Virus record (IMG/VR): IMGVR_UViG_3300025168_000621
Location: 1 to 24,974 of that record
Reading direction: 5' to 3' (one strand)
From: a virus
DNA length: 24,974 nt
Below are positions 1-8,900 of this stretch, piece by piece (positions within the stretch are counted from its first letter, which is position 1; every line of letters begins with the position of its first letter). The translations under genes were made by a program, and so were the position numbers. The notes beneath the pieces are model-generated. The model made no database searches and was not told where the DNA came from. It saw only the letters and a list, made by a program, of their open reading frames with translations.

Positions 1-262
1 TTATTCTAAAAGTTTTGTCCAATTCTATCTGCGCTCTACCTTTCGCACCTCCGTACATTGATCCAAACTTAGTGGCAGCCAAAGCCCCAAAAGCACCAGC
101 GCCCATACCTGTAAAGGCGCCTAATTGCCAAAATCCTGCTAACGCCCCTACAACCGCATGTCGCACAATATTGTTTTCACTAAATGAGTCAAAACTGTGC
201 ACAGCAATCGCTAATATCACGTGTAAGATTATACCTATTATTTCCTTTGTTTTATTTTTCAT
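1..262 (-). CDS. Small glycine-rich membrane protein, 3' end off the window
   Basis: The reading frame opens at an ATG at 262 (MKNKTKEIIGII...) and continues for 87 codons to the window edge with no stop, so the C-terminus is missing. Residues 8-22 form a short hydrophobic segment. Residues 38-72 are rich in Gly and Ala with small-residue spacing (GALAGFW, GMGAGAFGALA), which could be a second, glycine-zipper-type membrane segment. The ATG lies 10 bp after the stop of the 239-aa gene, so it is the next gene of the same operon. I do not recognise the family. A protein with hydrophobic and glycine-zipper segments at the end of a tail module could be a DNA-ejection protein that enters the host membrane, or a second lysis protein. 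The plus-strand frame over the same bases looks like an artefact of this gene. Confidence 0.6.
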   Translation of the reverse strand, partial: MKNKTKEIIGIILHVILAIAVHSFDSFSENNIVRHAVVGALAGFWQLGAFTGMGAGAFGALAATKFGSMYGGAKGRAQIELDKTFRI

Positions 263-272
263 ATTAATTATT

Positions 273-992
273 TTACCCTAATGCCGCTGCCGCTGTCGCG
301 TCCATTCCTTTTCCTACCCCCATCATTCCTTTAAAAAATCCTATAGCTGATGATGCCTCTAATTGAGCTGCTTCTTGTTCTTGTTTTTTGTATGCTTGAT
401 AATAGGCCAGTTCTTGTTGCTTGTGCATAGCGTACTCGTCTTGTACTAACCCTGTTAACATACCAAATCTTTTAGAATTAAATTGCGCGGGTATATTTCT
501 TCCACTTCTTTGTAACTCTTGTGTTTTTTGAGCATGCTGAGATAATAGTTGTTGATTTTTTGATTCTTGACTACCTATACCAACAGATGCTTGTCTTGAT
601 GCTAGCATGCCTTGTGTTAATAGTTTTTGAGCCAAAGATGCTGTTCCACTTGAACCACTCGCGCTACGCAAGCTATGTAGCATATTCACTTGGTCTTGGT
701 TAAACGCGTCTCTTTGAAACTCTGCTTGCTTTTGATTAACTTTTAAATCTTGTGATCTTAAAGTTTCTTCTATATTTCTATATGGATCTTGAATTCGTAA
801 ATTAGCATATATGCCTTTCAGGCGCTCTAGTTCTATTTTATTTTTTCGTGCATCTCCCCTGGCTCTAATTTCCATTGATGTAAGATTACTTCTTCTCCAC
901 ATGTTTTTTCTTCTCTGCGTCTTCCCCATCATTATGGTGTCCCTAAACATTTTATCACTCATGTATGTGCCGCCAGTATAATCGTCGTTCAT
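273..992 (-). CDS. Probable internal virion (ejection/cargo-type) protein, 239 aa
   Basis: Residues 1-60 are rich in Arg and Lys (for example KTQRRKNMWRR). Residues 60-230 are Gln-rich and strongly helical, with long Q/A/E/K runs, and the C-terminus is Ala/Gly-rich (GMDATAAAALG). A central segment, ASGSSGTASLAQ at about residues 111-122, resembles a Gly/Ser hinge that I associate with structural proteins of marine podovirus-like phages. Gln-rich helical proteins after the tail genes are often packaged proteins ejected with the DNA, and I infer that role here. The ATG at 992 is preceded by an AT-rich leader without a Shine-Dalgarno sequence. A second in-frame Met at residue 11 is a possible alternative start. 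The gene is separated from its upstream neighbour by 53 bp that contain a dyad element. Confidence 0.6.
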   Translation of the reverse strand: MNDDYTGGTYMSDKMFRDTIMMGKTQRRKNMWRRSNLTSMEIRARGDARKNKIELERLKGIYANLRIQDPYRNIEETLRSQDLKVNQKQAEFQRDAFNQDQVNMLHSLRSASGSSGTASLAQKLLTQGMLASRQASVGIGSQESKNQQLLSQHAQKTQELQRSGRNIPAQFNSKRFGMLTGLVQDEYAMHKQQELAYYQAYKKQEQEAAQLEASSAIGFFKGMMGVGKGMDATAAAALG

Positions 993-1020
993 ATATTTAT
1001 CACTTTAATATTAATCTACC

Positions 1021-1035
1021 ACTATATAGTTACAT
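1021..1035 (-). promoter_or_regulatory. Dyad element ACTATATAGT with flank, candidate promoter/operator
   Basis: On the minus strand this reads ATGTA followed by the perfect 10-bp palindrome ACTATATAGT, in the 53-bp gap before the 239-aa gene, about 30 nt from its start codon. The 12-mer ATGTAACTATAT is repeated exactly in the other relevant spacer (11480-11491), also about 30 nt before a start codon and also inside a dyad. The shared position and symmetry suggest a phage promoter or operator, but no canonical -35/-10 pair can be assigned, and AT-rich dyads can arise by chance. Confidence 0.35.
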
Positions 1036-1045
1036 TTTTTACTAA

Positions 1046-1411
1046 TTATTTACTGCTTTCAGATATATCACATCCCACTGAAAACAACTCCATAGCTGAC
1101 GTGCTATTGTTTTTTAGTTCAACTAAGCCAAAATAACCCCTTACAGAAGACATGTTTACAACATTATTTTTGCTAAAGAATATAAAACTATCTGCTGTTG
1201 GTAGTGTTAAATCTATTTCACAATTAACCTTAATCGCGGTGGTAGTACTACTATTTTCTATAGTTTCAATATCACCTATTAACACTTTATCGCTAGATAC
1301 GTTAAACCCACTACTTTCCGTTGGATTAGTGTAGTAAACAGTATCACCAACCCTCATTGATATATTATTGTTTAAGCTAGTTGTGTTAAAAGTTAAATCT
1401 ATGTAAGCCAT
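1046..1411 (-). CDS. Small beta-rich virion protein, 121 aa
   Basis: The protein is almost entirely predicted beta-strand, with no signal peptide or membrane segment. Residues 19-81 form a compact module: RVGDTVYYTN, then a variable stretch, then CEIDLTLPTADSFIFFSKN. This module resembles stretches in the 487-aa and 223-aa proteins of this window. The C-terminal part (residues 85-121) carries GYFGLVELKNNST and ends in ISESSK. I associate this pattern with small structural proteins of marine phages but cannot name a family. It lies 16 bp downstream of the 487-aa gene, in the tail module, so a tail-tip or tail accessory part is the likeliest role. The start is the first Met, giving MAYIDLTF, behind an A-rich leader. 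Confidence 0.6.
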   Translation of the reverse strand: MAYIDLTFNTTSLNNNISMRVGDTVYYTNPTESSGFNVSSDKVLIGDIETIENSSTTTAIKVNCEIDLTLPTADSFIFFSKNNVVNMSSVRGYFGLVELKNNSTSAMELFSVGCDISESSK

Positions 1412-1427
1412 TATTTTTGTTTTATGA

Positions 1428-2891
1428 TTAGTATGTTAATAGTTCATTTAAATCTAGTGCCATAGTAACGTCTTCAATACCCCACCTGTTTATAGTAATA
1501 GTTCCTTCTATTAGCAAAGTTGTTTCGCCAATAGTAGATGCCGATAAAGCATTTATATTTACATCAGTTCCACCATTTAAACTTGCCATTGAATTTGTCC
1601 AATGAGAAGTTATACCTTTATTAGCAGCAAGTTCTGGAGTAATAGTATTTTGAAAAACAGGTATAGTAAAACTAGTAAAGCTTTTACCACCTGAACCTGT
1701 TAAAAGGTACTTAAAGTTAATAATTTCTTTAATCCTAGAAAACCTTGTTGTTTGCTCGCTAGTAAAACCAGCTATGCCAGCATATCTTTTTTCATGATAA
1801 TGAGCTGTACCTGAGCCAAGCCCTGTTGCAACACCGTCAAATTGCGTTATAGTATAATTAGCACTTCCTTCTGCTTTTAAAGTTAAAATTGGATCTCTAT
1901 ATTGACAAAGAGTATATGTTGGAGTGGTTACTGGTATGCTCGAGGCCAACCCACTACTAGTTTCTATATTTATATTGTATTTTCTAGATCTCTTAAATAC
2001 AACCCGAGCATTATCAGCAGCGGTTAAGTTTGGTGAAATAGTACACTCGTTAGTATTATTACCATTTGGATTTAATAATGTAACCACAGTAGATGCTGTT
2101 TCATCAGAAGATGAAGTTAGCATTATCTTGTCTCCTACTTTAACGCCAGTTAGGTCGTCAAAAATAACAGTCGCTGAACCACCACTGGCCGCCATGGTTC
2201 CATTCACGGCTGTTCCTTTAGAAATAATACTTGGAAAAAATTGTGTAAAAGAATAAACACCACTCTTATCAATGGTAAAACTATAAGAGTCGGTAATTTC
2301 GTTAGTTAAAGAATCAGTTAAAATAGAATCACCGTTATCGTCTTTTATTGTTAAAGTAGCTGTGGCGCCAGATGAACCAATTACTTTTATTTCTCTTGTC
2401 TCCCCACCTTTATTTAATATATAGCTACCAAAAGTTAAGCTGGTTATGAAGTTTAAAGAGCCACCTATTCTTGTTGGCACACTGGAGTCTTTATACACTA
2501 AACTAGCCACCGCGTTGTCTTGCTTGTTCACAGATACAGTGTTATAATATATCACATCAAATAAGTAAGAATACACATACTTGCGGTCATCATTGTAGTC
2601 AGCTGTTTTTTCCTCAATATCTTTTGGTATTAATTTTATATTATACTTAGAACTTAAAGAAGGTGCTTGTATAAACTCTCTTGCAGTCGCGTGACTTGCT
2701 TCAATTTTTATTGTAGCTATTGTAATTCTACCTTTTGAAGAAGTAGATCCTTTTATATTATAAATTTTTTGCTCTCCTTTAAAACCACCGTATTTCGTTG
2801 TTGTTGTTAGTCTATATGGGGCTTTTCCGGTGAGTGTTACTATACCGGAGTTTTTGTTGATACTATCTACTATGTTAATTGAAAAGTTCAT
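1428..2891 (-). CDS. Beta-rich tail-associated protein, 487 aa
   Basis: There is no recognisable enzyme motif. The sequence is rich in Thr, Ser, Gly and Val and is predicted to be mostly beta-strand, typical of tail fibres, tail tips and baseplate-like parts. Residues 150-220 look like an immunoglobulin-like repeat (IGSSGATATLTIKDDNGD). Residues 238-301 contain the module GVKVGDKIMLTS ... TISPNLTAADNARVVFKRS, which resembles modules in neighbouring proteins. The C-terminal 150 residues include HYHEKRYAGIAGF and end in VTMALDLNELLTY. The gene follows the 2315-aa gene by 12 bp and precedes the 121-aa gene by 16 bp, so it is co-transcribed with tail genes. A tail-tip or receptor-contact role is inferred from position and composition only. 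Confidence 0.6.
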   Translation of the reverse strand: MNFSINIVDSINKNSGIVTLTGKAPYRLTTTTKYGGFKGEQKIYNIKGSTSSKGRITIATIKIEASHATAREFIQAPSLSSKYNIKLIPKDIEEKTADYNDDRKYVYSYLFDVIYYNTVSVNKQDNAVASLVYKDSSVPTRIGGSLNFITSLTFGSYILNKGGETREIKVIGSSGATATLTIKDDNGDSILTDSLTNEITDSYSFTIDKSGVYSFTQFFPSIISKGTAVNGTMAASGGSATVIFDDLTGVKVGDKIMLTSSSDETASTVVTLLNPNGNNTNECTISPNLTAADNARVVFKRSRKYNINIETSSGLASSIPVTTPTYTLCQYRDPILTLKAEGSANYTITQFDGVATGLGSGTAHYHEKRYAGIAGFTSEQTTRFSRIKEIINFKYLLTGSGGKSFTSFTIPVFQNTITPELAANKGITSHWTNSMASLNGGTDVNINALSASTIGETTLLIEGTITINRWGIEDVTMALDLNELLTY

Positions 2892-2903
2892 TGAAATTAT
2901 TTA

Positions 2904-5900
2904 TTATAAATATACACTTGAAATAATAGATGCGTTACCAATTCCTTGAACAGTAAATTCACCTGTGTCTAAGTTTTCTAGAGTTGTTGCAACTCCGTTT
3001 ATCTTATTATACCACTTACCTTCCTTTTCTATAAACTCAGGTACAGCGCCGCTATGCTTGTCTGTTTCAAACGAATTAACATACCATCCAAGTTTGTTTT
3101 CTAGATTATAATATTCGTTAGTATCACTAGTATTTTTATTTACTTTAGATTGAGAGCCCTCATAATTAACGGAGTTAAATGATTTTATAACACCAGGAGC
3201 ATCATTGAATAAAACAGATATTGACGACTCGTAACTAGAGTTAGTAGTAGGATCAACACCATAAAAACAATTATAAAGGCTATTAGTATAATGCTGGTAA
3301 ACACTATTGCCCTTAGCTGTTATATACGTTCCACTAACAGAGCCACCGGCTTCAGGTAAAAACGTTTTAAAACTAACCCAGCCTTTAGACTCTTCACTAA
3401 AAGATACTGTGGTATCATATGTTGAATCTGGATTAGTTTTAGTTAGTGTTAAGTTATATTCTCCACTAACTACGTCAAAGGTACCTAGAGCTTTATCTGT
3501 TAGTTTTAAATTATCTCTAAACCAAGTTTTCATACCAACGTTTGATATCGGTGTTAAACCATCTTGTGACAATCTTAAAACAGCTCCTCTTTGTTTGTCA
3601 GTAAAATACATTCTGTACTGATCAAACGCTAAAGATTCAGGATTTTTAGATATACCGTAGTCACCAACGAATGGCATAGCGGTTCCTAAAACTCTGTCTG
3701 TGGCTGTTAATTGAGGGTTTCCATCAGCGTTAAATAGCGCGTCTTTACTAGATAGTACTTTTAATACCTTATCTTCAGTTAGCACAATAACATCAGTATC
3801 TCTAGTTTTTAATCTTTGAATAGAACCATAAGATGGGTTCAGGTCCTTAGTAATTTTTTGAGACATGTTAAATTCATTCAAATCGTTTACTTGAGATGTT
3901 GAGTTGTACAAGCCAGAGTATATCAATCCACTTGTTCTATCCTCTTGTCCATAACCTGAAAACGTTGTTGAAGCCTTAACACCATTACCTATTTGTGGTG
4001 CGTTAAAATCGTCTCTTATTCTATCTGATTCTACACCATTACCATAAGAGTAGCAATTTGACCAACCCAGATCTATAGGATATTTCCAAACATCTCTATC
4101 TATAGAATAATAACCTGTTGGTGGTCCTACAAATTCAACATCAAATATTTCACCATCAACATTAGCTGATACAAATTCATCAGCCGCCTGTAGTGCACCT
4201 GCTGAAGTTTGAAAATAAAATGGTGTACCCATTGAACTAGAAACTTTTATTCTTGCAGGACTAGTAGATACAACTTGTGTTATTATAACCCCATGGTCAA
4301 CACCAGTACCAATTATTTGCATTCCTTCTTTTAGATCCGCAATATTACTAGTACTTGTTACCTCCAACTCGTTCGTTATAATACCAACGGCAGGGTCCCA
4401 AGGATTTGCTCCACCATCAGGTGTTGATAATATAAAAGTAGGTTTAGCTTGCACTGTTCCGGTGTGTTTAATCACTGGACTATAGCTTGAGCCAAGCACT
4501 GTTTGTGTTGGGTCAGATGTAGTGCCAGTAACATCCTCACTACCTGCAATTTTTTTTGTTTTTTCAAAAAATCCAGTTACTTTAGATCTTGTTTTAGTTC
4601 CATTTTTGTGACTAAAAATTATTTCATCATTTATATATATACCATTTTTTTGCTCACCATGAAACTGAGCCGTAAGTGTATCAATAAGATCATCATTTAC
4701 GACTTGTATTATTGGATCACCAAATCCTAGTATATCATTACCGTTAACATCTAATGCGTCATCTGGATTAAAATCACTATTAAATAAAGATGGTCTACCT
4801 ATAGCATTACCAACTTTATTAGACGGTGTGTTAATACTATTACTACTTGCGGTATTTGGTAAAACAATTTCTTCTATAGTTAAATGGTTTACTCTTTCAA
4901 TAGACACCATGCTGCCAATAGGTGAAAAATCATATATGTTATTTTCATTCAAAGTCAAAGGCATAGAGCTTGATCCTTCGTAGTATATATCTAGATCTAC
5001 ATCTTTTTTAGGTTCTGTTTCTAATATAGCAGGATCACTATCAAATATCAATTGTGTACCTCCAAAACTTTGTTTTCTCACTATTTCTATTTGAAGTTGA
5101 TGATCAGTATTTGCCGCACCATTAGTGTTAAGACCGTCTCTACCATCATGCCGTGCAACTCCTCTTGGATCAAATGAGCTTACGTCAATTCCTTCGTTTA
5201 ATAGTTGATTAGCAGCTGGATCATATTTTCTAAAATTAAGTGTAAAACCAACTCTTGTATTTGATGGTGTGCTTGTAGCATTTATCTTTATACGTCCTTT
5301 TGGATTTGGACTTGTGGTTGACTCAAACACCATGTTATTACCTAGACCACCACCATTAGAAGGGTAGTCTTCAGTTTGTATAACTTTGTATATATTATCA
5401 GAGTCATTAGTAAATCTAAAAAATGTACCTGGTTTTCTCATTTCTAACATAAAAAATTGAGAGTCTTGAGGTTGTATACTGTCATACTCAATGAAACCAA
5501 GGACAGATAAAGACATTTTACCTAAAGTTCCACTTGCGGGTGTAGTAGAGCCACCAAAACCATGAGCGTATGCTAAGTCTGATGATATAGAACCTATCTC
5601 TAGTCCTCTTGGGTAGTTTGGGTATTGATCATAAGAATTAGTATATATATCCCAAGTGAGCTGTGGACTTCCTCCACTTCTTAACCCTGCTGGTTTAGCG
5701 GCATCTATAAACGGTCTACCAGGTAGATCGTTTATTCTTGACTGCCAAAACTCGGTTGTTGGAACTTTCCAGCAATAGTAACTAAAACCAGATTCTAAAT
5801 TTGAATTACCACCGCTAACATTGAAGGCTCCATAACCTGTTGCAGGATTGTCCGATGTGACATAAACATTAGTACCTGGTACAGAAAGGCGCGCGTTATC

Positions 5901-8900
5901 ATTAAAATTTCCTGTTTTTTTCTTTGAGTGTTTAGAAAAGTTAGCACAACCATTTACTAATGATTCATTCGCCCAATCTACATTAATCGGTCCATTGTAG
6001 GTTTGTGCACCAGCTTGTGATGATTGATATGGAGGGTTTGGATCTTGTTCTCCGTTCCACGCGGGACTACCGCCATTATTAAGACTAGTCCAAGTATTAA
6101 CAATATCAAATTTATTATACCACCAGCCATTAGCTTCTCCAAAAGCCCATTCCTCTGCCGCGTGATTTCCAGATGAGGCTGTATTTTTAGATTTTGATTC
6201 AATGTAGCTTATTTTAGTAGTTGCAATATTTGTAAAAACTTGATCTACTTCAGATGTTAGTAGTACGTTATCTTCTAACGCAGTGTCAGCTTCAACTTTT
6301 ACAAAAAATCTACCATCAAACTCCGGTTTGTTTTCAATTATTTCTTCTTTGAATTCAAAGTGATATGTTAGTCCAGTTACAGTGTCTGTGCCAGCAGCAG
6401 GATAATCCAGTGTTGAGTCAGCTATAAACCTAGCATACATATCAGCATCACTTCCAAACTTTTCAGCAAAGTATATATGAAAGAAGCCTGCTGTATTTCC
6501 ACCAGCCTCACTTTTATAGTTCGTTATCTCATTCCATTTAGAATACTTTTTATGCTCAGTAGCATCCATACCTCTTACGCGCATACTAAGCTTTGATCTA
6601 GTAGATTTTGGTTTATCGTCAGTTCCTGTGACTCCCATACCAAATAAAAAATCCCATCTTACTTTATCTATTTCAAGACGTTCAAAATCTGGATCAATTA
6701 AGTTGATTGGTGAAATATCTGTAATAGTTGCATTTAAAGTAGTCCAAACAGTGGTACCAGTTTCATCATCTCCTGGTAAAGCTAGAATAGAACCTATTTC
6801 ATTGTGCTTAGTTTTTACAAAATCAGGCGCATTATTCTCTATTGCTATTATTCTATATCGAGCTTCATTTTCAACTTGCTCTGCTGATCCGTTTTTACTT
6901 TTTAAAATTAGATAAGTTTCTTCATCAACCTTGTTTCTATCAGTTGACTGAAATGAAAGCCACACTGTTGATCCCTTTTCATTAGCAAGATACCATCTAT
7001 TTAACACTAGATTGTAGTATTCGTTAGAAGTTTCTTTAACGTAGTACTTAACGTACTCAGCCCAGCTAGGTGGGGTGTTGTTGGTATTAATTGGATTGCT
7101 CCAATTTTGTTTAATTCTAAATGAATTCTTAGTGTTAGAAAAGGTTTTATTTAACGAAACATCCCCTGTTAAAGTAGTATAGTTATCAGTAAATCCAGTT
7201 GTATAACCAGATGTAAAAACTGGTGTTTCTCTACCGTACTTATCGCCAAACACCATTCCCCATTTATAGTCTCTAATAGATTTTATAGATTTATTTGCTG
7301 ATTTTATATCTTGTATGTTTTTACCAACAACCTCTTGAGTTAAACCAACTGGTAGTTGAACATCATATCCTTGTGCATAGTTACCAAATAACAACCTATT
7401 TCCTGTTATTTCCTGAGCATTAGCATATCTAGGCACGTTGTCCCAAGTTCTTAGTATTTGACTTTCTGGCAAAACCCTATGTATTGCTTCTGATGTTATG
7501 TTTAGTTGACCACTGAGTTTTTGATCTGGAGTTGCTGCTGTAGGGGTAAATAATTGCCATTCAGCATCAACACCTCTACTGACCGTTTTAACAACATAAC
7601 AATTTGGCTCATCTGTGGGTTTATAAAGTATATCAATACTACTAACATCTAAAGGTCTATTTCCAAATGGAATAAAATCTTTTATAATAATTTCCCTAAC
7701 ATTATTTTTCATTCCTAGGTTATGACCTCTTTCTGCTTCATAATCAAAAACACCTGGTAAGAAAGCCAACTCAGACCATGGGCTAAAACTGGAGTACTCA
7801 CCGTCTTCATATTTATACCTGTAAGCAAACCTACCTAATTTAAGTTCAAATAGTGGAGCTTGTTGTCTTAGCTTAACATTCCAATCTGTTACAGTTGCGT
7901 TTAAACCATCACCTTCAAAACTTAATACCTCAACCTTTATCAATTCTTTTGATTCGTTAGCGTTTTCATTATTTGTAGGATCTATATATGAAATAAACTT
8001 ACAAACAACTTTAGCTACTTCTGTATTCACAATGGTAGTTCCTGTAGAATTATACTCTACAATTTCACCTGTAAAATCTAATACATCATTTAATCTAAAT
8101 ACACTAAAAGCAAATAAATTATTAGAAAATATTCGTGTTTGATTAACGCTTAAGTCAGCTGTGTTTTGACCGCCATCACCAGTAATAAACGGACTGTTGG
8201 TTATATTTAATTCTGACAAGCCTTGTCCTCTATCAGTTGAGTTTAATATAAGTGTTGGTGCTCGCCTAGGCGCTTTTCTTATAACCGTTATATGTTCTTC
8301 TTTTAAATTAGCATCAATTTTGTCACCTTCAGAATTATAATGCTCTAAGTCTGTTACAGGAATAAAAGCTTGAGAACTTACATCAGTCGGGTCCTCCACG
8401 TGTAATTGTGTATGAGAATATATCGTAGTAGATGAACTTAAAAGAGAAACATTGTCAATAATAGCCGTAACAGCACCACCGGAAGCTGGAGTTGTCGAAG
8501 TTCCATAGAATGAAATATCTAGTTGATCTGTTGCTGCTACAAATGTGTGAGTATATGTGCCGCTCGTACCTTCATTGGTGGCTGGAGAAGGAGCAACAAA
8601 AGTTGCGTTTTCATCAACAGAGCCATCTAAATCAGAAGTCAACGTACCTAATATAACAACATAATCAAAAGAATAAACGTATGTTTGACCAACGGTTAAA
8701 CCTGTTATACTTTGTATGATCACACCATTTTTTGCAGCGGTTATATCACCTGTATCTTCGCTTGCATCAAGTGATGTGTTAGAACCCTGAAGACCACTTA
8801 GTGATAGAGATGGGCTTTCAGGAAACAATGAATATGCGGTAGCATTACTATTACTAACACTAGGTGCACTTCCTCCAAAAGTTACACCACCTGTTGTAGC

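Noticed and set aside
15-281. Plus-strand open frame of 88 codons at the left edge
   Set aside because: It is antisense to a minus-strand frame with better composition, correct spacing to the upstream gene and an AT-rich leader; no plus-strand gene is supported anywhere else.
1016-1045. Possible weak terminator after the 121-aa gene
   Set aside because: The only inverted repeat is the short AT dyad; there is no GC-rich stem with a following U-run on the minus strand.
5978-6202. 74-codon minus-strand frame inside the 2315-aa gene with a hydrophobic stretch
   Set aside because: It lies wholly within the giant tail gene in another frame, with no leader or junction that would support translation.
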